The notes under the pieces: generated by a model | The model's database searches: none | What the model was told of the DNA's origin: nothing | Seen by the model: only the letters and a program-made list of their open reading frames with translations | Translations under genes and position numbers: made by a program | Shown here: positions 44,957 to 52,950 of the stretch, in pieces | How the letters are laid out: every line of letters starts with the position of its first letter | Position numbering within the stretch: the stretch's first letter is position 1 | Assembly: GCA_942492555.1 (NCBI GenBank) | Contig: CALOEX010000009.1 | Span: forward strand, 1-64,000 | DNA length: 64,000 nt | Direction: 5' to 3' | Source of the DNA: JBCCVH01 sp942492555 | GTDB taxonomy: Bacteria; Bacteroidota; Bacteroidia; Cytophagales; Amoebophilaceae

Positions 44957-45724
44957 ATGAGTACACATCCATTATTGAAGAAAAAAAAGATTCAACGTGA
45001 ACAGTCAGGTATTCTCATACATAATGAGGAACTTATGAGTATTGGAGGTACCATGAAGAATGTTTGCATTGCTTTGTTTTGTACTTTTATAGGCAGTATT
45101 CTTACCTGGCTTACGATTGATAGCACGCATATAATGATGACAAGATTTATTTATGGACTTGTGTTTATAGGATTGCCTATCATAACGTTTTTGATTGTAT
45201 GTGCTATATATGTCAAGCCTTCTTGGTCTGTGTATCTCACGCCTCTTTATGCCTTGTTTCAAGGAATCTCTTTAACGAGCATAACTTTTGTTTTTGAAAT
45301 CCTATACCCAGGGATTGCTTTACAAACACTGTTGGCTACAACAGCCGTAATACTGGCAGTGCTTTTTATCTATAATACAAAAATGTTTATCATTACATCC
45401 CGCATGCGGCGTAAGTTTTATACAGTATTGTTGGCAACATGTATCCTCTCTCTCTTTAATACAATCCTGTTCTTTTTTGGTTACTATTCTTTGCATAACA
45501 TGTTAAGAGGTTCAGGATTTTTGGGTATTGGGTTTAGCATTTTCATGATAGGGCTTGCTTCTTTTCGATTGTTGGATAATTTGCAGATTGTAGAAGAATG
45601 TAGTGAATACCATACACTGCCCAAATATATGAATTGGTATTTTGCCTTAGCTATATTGAGTACAGTTGTTTGGTTGTACTTAGAAGTGTTACATTTACTA
45701 GCCCAAACAAGAAAACGAAGCTAA
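44957..45724 (+). CDS. Bax inhibitor-1/YccA-family membrane protein
   Basis: 255 residues, seven hydrophobic helices after a ~45-residue cytosolic start. Marks of the bacterial BI-1 family: LTPLYALFQGISLTSITFVFE, YPGIALQTLLATTAVILAVL, and the C-terminal PKYMNWYFALAILSTVVWLYLEVLHLL. BI-1 proteins are calcium-leak or stress-related membrane proteins; the bacterial role is uncertain. Stands alone downstream of the nuclease gene. Confidence 0.82.
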   Translation: MSTHPLLKKKKIQREQSGILIHNEELMSIGGTMKNVCIALFCTFIGSILTWLTIDSTHIMMTRFIYGLVFIGLPIITFLIVCAIYVKPSWSVYLTPLYALFQGISLTSITFVFEILYPGIALQTLLATTAVILAVLFIYNTKMFIITSRMRRKFYTVLLATCILSLFNTILFFFGYYSLHNMLRGSGFLGIGFSIFMIGLASFRLLDNLQIVEECSEYHTLPKYMNWYFALAILSTVVWLYLEVLHLLAQTRKRS

Positions 45725-45861
45725 ATAATGACTATATATGGTGACAATGTAGTAAATATGTAATGGATTTTGTATAGTGTTTGGAATACTGTACATTTGC
45801 ACAGCCTGTTTACACTAAGCAATAACTTTTAAAAAAATTTTTATCCTTTAAAAAAACGGTA

Positions 45862-45957
45862 ATGCCTTGTGGGAAAAAAAGAAAGCGACAAAAAATAAAG
45901 ACACATAAACGCAAAAAACGTCGAAAAGCCAATCAGCACAAAAAAAAGAATAGATAA
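45862..45957 (+). CDS. AURKAIP1/COX24-like 31-residue basic ribosome-associated protein
   Basis: 31 residues: MPCGKKRKRQKIKTHKRKKR then RKANQHKKKNR. It matches the tiny basic COX24/AURKAIP1-domain proteins annotated across Bacteroidota, which are related to mitochondrial mS38. More than half the residues are Lys or Arg. The start is fixed by the conserved MP(C/S)GKKRKR opening. It lies 40 bp before the RNase G start, the arrangement common in Bacteroidetes. Confidence 0.85.
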   Translation: MPCGKKRKRQKIKTHKRKKRRKANQHKKKNR

Positions 45958-45996
45958 TCTCTGAAAAGCTTGCGTCAATACTAATGAAAAAGATAT

Positions 45997-47619
45997 GTGA
46001 AAAAATCACAGAATATCTTAAATACCGGAACATTGAGCAACAAAATTATAGTGAATGTAACAGATACATGTTACAATATTTTACTTTTAGAAAATAATGA
46101 GGTAGTCGAGTATCATAGAGAACTCAAAGACACCAAATATATTGTAGGGGATATTTTTTTAGGCAAAATCAACAAAATCATAGCAGGTTTTAATGTGGCC
46201 TTTGTGCAAATAGGACACGAAAAAGATTCTTTTCTACATTATTCTGATCTTTCTCCTCATATGCCTTCATTAGATTCTTTTGTAAAAAAGACAATGAAAA
46301 CCAAGAAAGTCCAAGATCTGACTTCCTTAGAGCTTGATTCCCCTACAGATAAGCATGGAAAAATCAAAGATTTTCTTAAAAATGGTCAGCAAATTTTGGT
46401 GCAAGTTGCCAAAGAAGCCCTACATCCAAAAGGACTACGTGTATCGTCCAATATTTCTTTACCAGGCAGGTATCTCATCTTAGTACCTTTTAGCGATGTG
46501 GTGACCATTTCAAAAAAAATAGAAAAAATAAGCGAGAGAACGAGGCTCAAAAAACTCATCCATTCTATCAAACCAAAAAATTTCGGTGTTATCGTACGTA
46601 CAGCTTCACAAGGTAAAGATGTGGCTATTTTGTATAATGATCTGCAAACATTATCTCAAAAGTGGAACGAAGGTATGCAAAAGCTCACAACAGCCAAGCC
46701 AGGTGATTGTATAATTGCAGAATTACGTGCTACTGCTTCTATTTTGCGAGATATTTACAACGATAGCTTTGATAAAATTATTGTTGATGAAAAAAATACC
46801 TATGAGCAAATACAAACCTACTTAAAAAAAATTTTGCCAGAACGCAAAAAAGTTGCTTACCTTTATCAAGGGAAAAGGACTATTTTTCAATATTTGAACC
46901 TTGACCATAAACTGGACCAACTTTTTGCTAAAATCATAGGTGTTAAAGGAGGAGGTTATATTGTCATTGAGCAAACAGAGGCGATGTGGAGCATTGATGT
47001 GAATACGGGTAGTTGTATGAATGAAACAAAAGACAAAGAAGAAATATCGTTGGCTGTGAATCTAGCTTCTACTGAAGAAATTGTAAGACAAATTCGACTA
47101 CGTAATATCGGTGGTATTGTCACCATTGACTTTGTGAGCATGTTAAGCCTAGAAAATAAACGAGCAGTGTACCAAAAAATGAAAGAGTGCCTCAAAGGAG
47201 ACACAGCAAAATCAGAAATTTTACCACTGAATAAATTCTGTGTAATGCTTTTAACACGTTCTCGTTTGCGTCCTGCCATTAGTTTTGAGAATAAAGAAAT
47301 ATGTCCCACCTGTAGTGGATCTGGTAAAATTCAATCTTCCATGAATATTATCCACCTTTTAGAAGAGCAGATTAAACAATTGATTGCCAAGCATAAACTC
47401 CGTAATCTTACCATTCGCGTGCATCCTTATCTGTATGCTTATCTCAACCAGGGGCTTTGGTCTAAGAAACGAGAATGGTTTTTGAATTACTGGCAGTGGA
47501 TTAACATTGTGCAAGATGAGACTCTGGCTGTTACTGAATATAAAATACTGAATAGTAAAAAAGAGCTTATAGCAAAAAATCCACAACTTGAACAAACAAC
47601 ACTTCCGCAAATACTATGA
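45997..47619 (+). CDS. rng: Ribonuclease E/G family protein
   Basis: 540 residues from GTG, or 528 from TTG 46033, which gives MSNKIIVNVTD, the usual Bacteroidetes start; no ATG fits. S1 domain (GDIFLGKINKIIAGFNVAFVQIG) with an insert at ~90-115, then the RNase H-like catalytic part with metal-binding Asp in WSIDVNTG and GIVTIDFVSM, and the zinc-link CPTCSGSG. Endonucleolytic rRNA maturation and mRNA decay. Short C-terminus, no degradosome scaffold. Confidence 0.92.
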   Translation: MKKSQNILNTGTLSNKIIVNVTDTCYNILLLENNEVVEYHRELKDTKYIVGDIFLGKINKIIAGFNVAFVQIGHEKDSFLHYSDLSPHMPSLDSFVKKTMKTKKVQDLTSLELDSPTDKHGKIKDFLKNGQQILVQVAKEALHPKGLRVSSNISLPGRYLILVPFSDVVTISKKIEKISERTRLKKLIHSIKPKNFGVIVRTASQGKDVAILYNDLQTLSQKWNEGMQKLTTAKPGDCIIAELRATASILRDIYNDSFDKIIVDEKNTYEQIQTYLKKILPERKKVAYLYQGKRTIFQYLNLDHKLDQLFAKIIGVKGGGYIVIEQTEAMWSIDVNTGSCMNETKDKEEISLAVNLASTEEIVRQIRLRNIGGIVTIDFVSMLSLENKRAVYQKMKECLKGDTAKSEILPLNKFCVMLLTRSRLRPAISFENKEICPTCSGSGKIQSSMNIIHLLEEQIKQLIAKHKLRNLTIRVHPYLYAYLNQGLWSKKREWFLNYWQWINIVQDETLAVTEYKILNSKKELIAKNPQLEQTTLPQIL

Positions 47620-47638
47620 ACATAGCAAATCCACTATA

Positions 47639-48493
47639 ATGGATATTTTGCTAATATTACTTTTCATAATCTTTAAAGTTGGGTTTACTTATTTTATTTT
47701 TCAAATTATATTGTTTATGACAACCTTAATAAATTTTTCACATCAACACAAACCCTCTTCTTTCTCTGTGAGAGCAAATAAATTTTTTGTGCAAGAGCGT
47801 GTTACTATTGGTAATTTTATATTGTGTACCCTTGTTTTTTTGCTTTTTAAAATGCATGCACAAAAGAGTAATGACCCTCAAAAATACCTACATCATATGC
47901 GTAGCCTTATTAGTTTGAGCTTTCATGTGCTTCCCGTTTTAATGGTTGCCCTTCTCTATCTTACCAAGCATATTTCTATGCGTTCTTTTGCTCTGTTATT
48001 AGGTCTTTCACGTGGGTACATGCTATATGATATTCCAGGGATTTTGTGGTTTGAAGATTATGCATTGGATGCTCGTATTACCTATTTGTTACACCATCTG
48101 TTTTTCTTTGTGATTACTTATTATGTTCCTCGTTATGGCGATTATATTGCAAAAGGACTTTTGTCTGAAATTACGAATGTTCCGCTGGAATATGTCCTCT
48201 GTTATCGGCATGATCCTATGATTAATGGCACTGTTTATTTCAGGTTGGTAAGTGCTTTCTTATTAGGGAGCTATTTTATATTGCGTGTTTGTAACTTCAG
48301 TTACCTTATGCATTGCATGCGAAAACAATATATAGTGACAAGGGAAGGATTATGGGAAATTGTGGTTTTTATACCTTTATGTGCTATTAACTATTATTGG
48401 TTTTATCTTTTGGTTCGCAAGGCTAGGTTTATGAAAAAGGTGCTTTTCATGGATGTTAGTAGGGTTTTGCATGTTGTACAAAGTTGGTTTTAA
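47639..48493 (+). CDS. TLC-domain multi-pass membrane protein
   Basis: 284 residues from ATG 47639; an in-frame ATG at 47588 would overlap rng by 32 bp. Six to seven hydrophobic helices. SRGYMLYDIPGILWFED, then YLLHHLFFFVITYYV and LLSEITNVPLEYVL fit the TLC (TRAM-LAG1-CLN8) pattern: a Y-Y/D step, the HH pair, and an E-x-(S/T)-x-P step. TLC proteins are mostly eukaryotic lipid-synthesis or lipid-sensing membrane proteins; bacterial members are scarce. Role here unknown. Confidence 0.6.
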   Translation: MDILLILLFIIFKVGFTYFIFQIILFMTTLINFSHQHKPSSFSVRANKFFVQERVTIGNFILCTLVFLLFKMHAQKSNDPQKYLHHMRSLISLSFHVLPVLMVALLYLTKHISMRSFALLLGLSRGYMLYDIPGILWFEDYALDARITYLLHHLFFFVITYYVPRYGDYIAKGLLSEITNVPLEYVLCYRHDPMINGTVYFRLVSAFLLGSYFILRVCNFSYLMHCMRKQYIVTREGLWEIVVFIPLCAINYYWFYLLVRKARFMKKVLFMDVSRVLHVVQSWF

Positions 48494-48572
48494 AAGAGGT
48501 AGCAGTGTATATGATGTAAAATTTTTTAATGGTTGTTTAAAATTATGTAAATTTGGTCTTCTTAAATTACTT

Positions 48573-48645
48573 GCGAAAGTAGCTCAGTTGGTAGAGCACA
48601 ACCTTGCCATGGTTGTGGTCGCGGGTTCGAGTCCCGTCTTTCGCT
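48573..48645 (+). tRNA. tRNA-Gly (GCC)
   Basis: Acceptor GCGAAAG pairs with CTTTCGC, D arm AGCTCAG-TTGGTAGAGC, anticodon loop TTGCCAT (GCC), T arm GCGGG-TTCGAGT-CCCGT. 73 nt with discriminator T, no encoded CCA. Confidence 0.95.
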
Positions 48646-48658
48646 CTTTTTTTATTTT

Positions 48659-48741
48659 GCCTGGGTGGCGGAACAGGTAGACGCGCCGGACTTAAAATCC
48701 TGTGGGCTTTGCTCGTGTGGGTTCGAGACCCACCCCAGGTA
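48659..48741 (+). tRNA. tRNA-Leu (TAA)
   Basis: Acceptor GCCTGGG pairs with CCCAGGT (one G-U), anticodon loop CTTAAAA (TAA), a long variable arm (class II), T arm TGGG-TTCGAGA-CCCA. One mismatch in the anticodon stem. 83 nt, 13 bp after tRNA-Gly, so likely one transcript. Confidence 0.93.
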
Positions 48742-48940
48742 CTATAAAAATATGTACTTAGTCACAATGTTTGAATGTATTTTATATTCTTGGTAGAATG
48801 GTGTTTAAGGAAGTATTTTTTTGTTTTCGGATAGTTTGTAACTATTGAATGGTCTATTTATAGCCAATAAGCAAAGTAGTGGATTACCATGATTTTTTGC
48901 CCTGTTGCTACCAAAAATTGTGTGGAGCTTTTGAGAGATA

Positions 48941-51244
48941 TTACATCATTAGACAATGATCTATTTTTTCATCTAGTTTCATCTTGGTTTGTTCTATAAT
49001 GGAGTTTCTACACATTGTGAGGTTATGTTGGATCATTTTTGTGTTAGGATGGTTTCTTCCCAGTTGTTTTTCAAAGATCTCTAATGCTCTTGTCCAGGAT
49101 AGTTCAGCTTCTCCCAATGATTGTGTTCCTAGATAAGCATTGGCAATATTGTTGAGTGTGATGCCATAGGAAATGGTGTCTTGCATATTTTGATTGTTGT
49201 AAAAGATAAGCACTTCTCGAAAGGTTCTGATGGCTACAATAAATTCTTCTTGTTTTGTATAGGCAGTGGCAAGATTGCTTAGCGTTTTTGCGTATTCTAG
49301 ATTGTTCTTTCCTATTGTTTGTTCGTAAAGTGATAATACTATTACAAAACAAGATATGCCTTCTGCAAGATGATCTTGCTCGGTGTATATGGTGCCTAGG
49401 TTGTTGAGAATTTTTACATATTCTAATTTTTCTTTGTTGGTGGATTTTTTGTGGAGATTTTTATAAATCTCATTTCCCTCTTCTAGAATGGAGATTGCTT
49501 TGGGGAATTTTTTTTGGTCTGCATATACAATACCAAGGTTATTGAGTGTAGAAGCATATTCATGGTTGTTTTTGCCTATGGTTTTTTCAAAAATTGTTAA
49601 TACGCTTTCAAAAATTTGGATGGCTTTTTGTAGATTGTTCAGGTCTTTATAGACTAATCCAATGTTACTAAGGGTTGTGGCGTATTCATAGGTTTCTTTT
49701 CCTGTTGTGTTTATATATGTTTCTAGAGCAGAGGCAAAAAATGGGAGTGCTTTTTGCAATTCGCTGTTTTCGTAGTGTAACACTCCTAGGTTATTAAGGG
49801 TAGTAGCGTAGGTTGGAGTGTTTTCTCCTATTGTGTTTGCATAGATCTTAAGAGCTGTTTCGAATCTTTCTTGTGCTTTTGTGAATTTTCTTTGGTATTT
49901 GTACACTAAGGCACTGTTACTGAGGGTTTTGGCATATTCGTAGTTGTTCTTTCCTATAGTTGTTGTGTAGATGTTTAGGGCTTGGGTAAAAATAGCAAGT
50001 GCTTTGGTTGGATTTTCTTGTTTGTAGTATGCAGTTCCGAGGTTATTGAGGGTTTTTGCGTATTGGATAGTGTTTTTGCCTATGGTTTTTTCGTAGATGT
50101 CTAGGACTGTTCTGGTGGTTTCGATTGCTTTTGTGAACTTTTTTTGCATGTAGTATACTGTGCTAAGATTGTTGAGAGCAGTAGCGTAGGAAGGGTGTTT
50201 GCTACCTATTGTTTCTTTGTAAATTGTGCAAACTTCGTTAAAAATGTTTATTGCTTTATCGTATTCTTTTTTATCGGCATGTATTAATCCAATATTGCTG
50301 TATGTGCTCGCGTAGAGGGGGGGCTTTGTTCCTGGGGTTTGTTTATAGATGGTGAGTGCTTGTGTGAATGTTTCGAGTGCTTGTTGTAAATTTGCTTTTA
50401 GGTAAAATATGAGTCCGATGTTGTTGAGTGTAGAGATGTGTAGAGAGGTGTTTTTTCCACCGGTTTTTTCATAGATGGTGCGTGCTTGTGTGAAGGTTTC
50501 GAATGCTTTTTTCAACTTGCCTTGTTCGTAGTATATGAGTCCGATGTTGTTGAGTATAATGGGAATAGAGGGGTTTTTTTCTTGCTTTATGAAAATTGCT
50601 AGTGTGTTTTTGAAATTTTTAAGAGCTTTTTTTATGTTTCCTTGTTTGTAATCTGTGAGGGCAAGGTTGTTGAGTGTAGTAGCATAGGTGTTGGTGTCTT
50701 TTTTGATGCTTGCTAGTATTAGGTTGTAGTAGTAAGCTGCTTTTTTATACTTATATAGGTAGAAGTGGATGTTGCCTAGGTAGTGGAGTTGTTTTTCTGT
50801 GTTTGTGAGGTTGGGAGGTGTTAGTATAAAGGAAGCATTGAGTGTTGTGTTGTTGTAGAGGAGTTTGGCTGTTGTATGATGCTGATGGTTGATGAGAGCT
50901 TTTAGGATAATGGGGGTGATGGGGTCTTGGGGGTATTCTTTTTGATAGGTATTGATGTAGGAGGTGTCTGTGGGTTTGTTGTGATTAGCGTTTTCTAGTT
51001 GTAGTGTTTGGAAAATTTGTTTTAGTAGGTCGTTTTGTTGTTGGTTGTTTTGTGGCTGATTTTCAATTAATAATATTATGTTGGTTAAAAGGGGGTCTTT
51101 GTGTTGTTTGTTATGTATGATGTCTACTTGTTGTGGTTTTTCTATGTGTTGTTGTGCTTTTTCTGCTGCTGTTGTGGTTGGTAATAGTAGTATGGGTACT
51201 AAGAGGATTTTTTTTGTGAGGGAGATGTTGTTTGTTTTTTTCAT
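48941..51244 (-). CDS. Secreted TPR protein 1 (kinesin-light-chain-like)
   Basis: 767 residues. Signal peptide (KKILLVPILLLPTTTA). After a variable region (~27-150), about 14 TPR units of 42 residues run to the end, with the KLC-like pattern YATTLNNLG.VYY...KKAL..F..AL.IYE.TIGKNN. Residues ~120-205 are nearly identical to the next gene, including a 218-bp block (50667-50884). TPR arrays bind proteins; exported KLC-like TPRs in intracellular bacteria are often host-directed, but this is inference. Third of three tandem same-strand TPR genes, 19 bp after TPR 2. Confidence 0.82.
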   Translation of the reverse strand: MKKTNNISLTKKILLVPILLLPTTTAAEKAQQHIEKPQQVDIIHNKQHKDPLLTNIILLIENQPQNNQQQNDLLKQIFQTLQLENANHNKPTDTSYINTYQKEYPQDPITPIILKALINHQHHTTAKLLYNNTTLNASFILTPPNLTNTEKQLHYLGNIHFYLYKYKKAAYYYNLILASIKKDTNTYATTLNNLALTDYKQGNIKKALKNFKNTLAIFIKQEKNPSIPIILNNIGLIYYEQGKLKKAFETFTQARTIYEKTGGKNTSLHISTLNNIGLIFYLKANLQQALETFTQALTIYKQTPGTKPPLYASTYSNIGLIHADKKEYDKAINIFNEVCTIYKETIGSKHPSYATALNNLSTVYYMQKKFTKAIETTRTVLDIYEKTIGKNTIQYAKTLNNLGTAYYKQENPTKALAIFTQALNIYTTTIGKNNYEYAKTLSNSALVYKYQRKFTKAQERFETALKIYANTIGENTPTYATTLNNLGVLHYENSELQKALPFFASALETYINTTGKETYEYATTLSNIGLVYKDLNNLQKAIQIFESVLTIFEKTIGKNNHEYASTLNNLGIVYADQKKFPKAISILEEGNEIYKNLHKKSTNKEKLEYVKILNNLGTIYTEQDHLAEGISCFVIVLSLYEQTIGKNNLEYAKTLSNLATAYTKQEEFIVAIRTFREVLIFYNNQNMQDTISYGITLNNIANAYLGTQSLGEAELSWTRALEIFEKQLGRNHPNTKMIQHNLTMCRNSIIEQTKMKLDEKIDHCLMM
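50667..50884 (-). repeat. Near-identical 218-bp block shared by TPR genes 1 and 2
   Basis: Matches 52339-52556 with no mismatch noted by eye. It encodes the segment LLYNNTTLNASFILTPPNL and the first TPR. Flanks diverge quickly, suggesting gene conversion or recent duplication. Confidence 0.8.
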
Positions 51245-51263
51245 GTTAGTGGTGTAGATTTTA

Positions 51264-52931
51264 TTATTTTTTGGGGAGAGGGATTTGTAGATGTGTTGGT
51301 TTTTTTGTTTGGTTTGTGTATTGTGTTGCTTTTTCTAGGGTGTTTTGTATGATTATTGTGAGGGTGTGTTTTTCTCCTAATTGTTTGTTGCAAATAGAGA
51401 GTGCTTGTGTGAAGGTTTTGCATGCTTTTTCTAGTTTTTTTTGTTTTTGGTATACTTGGCCGATGTTGTTGAGTGTGATGACGTAGGAGGAGGTGTTTGT
51501 CCCTATGGTTTGTTTGTAAATGGAGAGTGCTTGTGTGAATGTTTTGCGTGCTTTTTCTAGTTTTTTTTGTTTTTGGTATACTTGGCCAATGTTGTTGAGT
51601 GTGATGGCGTAGGAGGAGGTGTTTGTCCCTATGGTTTGTTTGTAAATGGAGAGTGCTTGTGTGAATATGCCGAGTGCTTCTTGATATTTGTGTTGTTTTT
51701 CGTATACTTGCCCGATGTTGTTGAGTGTGATGGCGTAGGAGGAAGTGTTTGTTCCTATGGTTTGTTCTTTGATTGTGAGTATGTTGGAAAAGATGTTGTG
51801 TGCTTCTTTTATTTTGTTTTGATTGTAGTATATAAATCCTATGTTATTGAGTGTCGTGCTGTAGTCGGGTGTATTTTTTCCTATATGTTCTTCGTAGATG
51901 GAGAGTGCTTGTGTGAATGTGTCGAGTGCTTTTTGTATGTTGTTTTGATCGTAGTATATAAATGCTATATTGTTGAGTGTAGAGGCGTAGTTGAGGGTTT
52001 TTGTGTTGAGTGTGTTATAGATTTCGAGTGCTTTTTTAAAGGTGTTGTGTGCTTTTTCTATGTTGTTTTTCTCATAGTGTATAAGTCCGATGTTGTTGAG
52101 TATGATCGCGTATAGAGGGGTGTTTTTTTCTATTTTTTTTTCATAGATGGTGTGTGCTTGTGTGAAGGTTTCGAATGCTTTTTTCAACTTGCCTTGTGCG
52201 TAGTATATTTGCCCGATGTTGTTGAGTGTAATGATGTAGTGGTGTGTGCTTGTGTTGTTTTTGAAGGTTTCTAGTGCGCTGTTGAAGTTTTTGAGAGCGT
52301 TGGTTATCTTTCCTTGTTTGTAATCTGTGAGGGCAAGATTGTTGAGTGTAGTAGCATAGGTGTTGGTGTCTTTTTTGATGCTTGCTAGTATTAGGTTGTA
52401 GTAGTAAGCTGCTTTTTTATACTTATATAGGTAGAAGTGGATGTTGCCTAGGTAGTGGAGTTGTTTTTCTGTGTTTGTGAGGTTGGGAGGTGTTAGTATA
52501 AAGGAAGCATTGAGTGTTGTGTTGTTGTAGAGGAGTTTGGCTGTTGTATGATGCTGGTGGTTGGTGAGCGTTTTTAGGATAATGGGTGTGATGGGGTCTT
52601 GGGGGTGGTTTGTTTTGTAGGTGTTGATGAAGGAGGTGTCTATGTTTTTGTTGTTGGTGGTGGGGAGTTGTGGTTGTAGTATTTGGAAAATTTGTTTTAG
52701 TAGGTTGTTTTGTTGTTGGTTGTTTTGTGATGGGTCTGTAAGTAGTGATGTTATTGTGTTTAATAGTGGGTCTTTGTGTTGAGGTGTTTGTAGGATGGGT
52801 ATGATGGAGGCTATTTGTGGGGTTTCTGATGTGAGTAGCTGTTCTTTTTCTGTTGCGGTTGTGGTTGGTAATAGTAGTATGGGTACTAAGAGGATTTTTT
52901 TTGTGAGGGAGATGTTGTTTGTTTTTTTCAT
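51264..52931 (-). CDS. Secreted TPR protein 2 (kinesin-light-chain-like)
   Basis: 555 residues with the same signal peptide as TPR 1 (MKKTNNISLTKKILLVPILL). About eight or nine 42-residue TPRs follow from ~155, with repeated YAITLNNIGQVYQKQKKLEK units that are nearly identical to each other (nucleotides ~51420-51740), indicating recent internal expansion. 19 bp after the upstream TPR gene. Confidence 0.82.
   Translation of the reverse strand: MKKTNNISLTKKILLVPILLLPTTTATEKEQLLTSETPQIASIIPILQTPQHKDPLLNTITSLLTDPSQNNQQQNNLLKQIFQILQPQLPTTNNKNIDTSFINTYKTNHPQDPITPIILKTLTNHQHHTTAKLLYNNTTLNASFILTPPNLTNTEKQLHYLGNIHFYLYKYKKAAYYYNLILASIKKDTNTYATTLNNLALTDYKQGKITNALKNFNSALETFKNNTSTHHYIITLNNIGQIYYAQGKLKKAFETFTQAHTIYEKKIEKNTPLYAIILNNIGLIHYEKNNIEKAHNTFKKALEIYNTLNTKTLNYASTLNNIAFIYYDQNNIQKALDTFTQALSIYEEHIGKNTPDYSTTLNNIGFIYYNQNKIKEAHNIFSNILTIKEQTIGTNTSSYAITLNNIGQVYEKQHKYQEALGIFTQALSIYKQTIGTNTSSYAITLNNIGQVYQKQKKLEKARKTFTQALSIYKQTIGTNTSSYVITLNNIGQVYQKQKKLEKACKTFTQALSICNKQLGEKHTLTIIIQNTLEKATQYTNQTKKPTHLQIPLPKK
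52339..52556 (-). repeat. 218-bp block shared with TPR gene 1
   Basis: Partner of 50667-50884 in direct orientation, offset 1672 bp. Confidence 0.8.
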
Positions 52932-52950
52932 GTTTTTCGTGTTGGGTTTG

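Noticed and set aside
51567..52115. 182-codon plus-strand frame opposite TPR protein 2
   Set aside because: Antisense shadow of TPR repeats, Cys/Val-rich periodic product.
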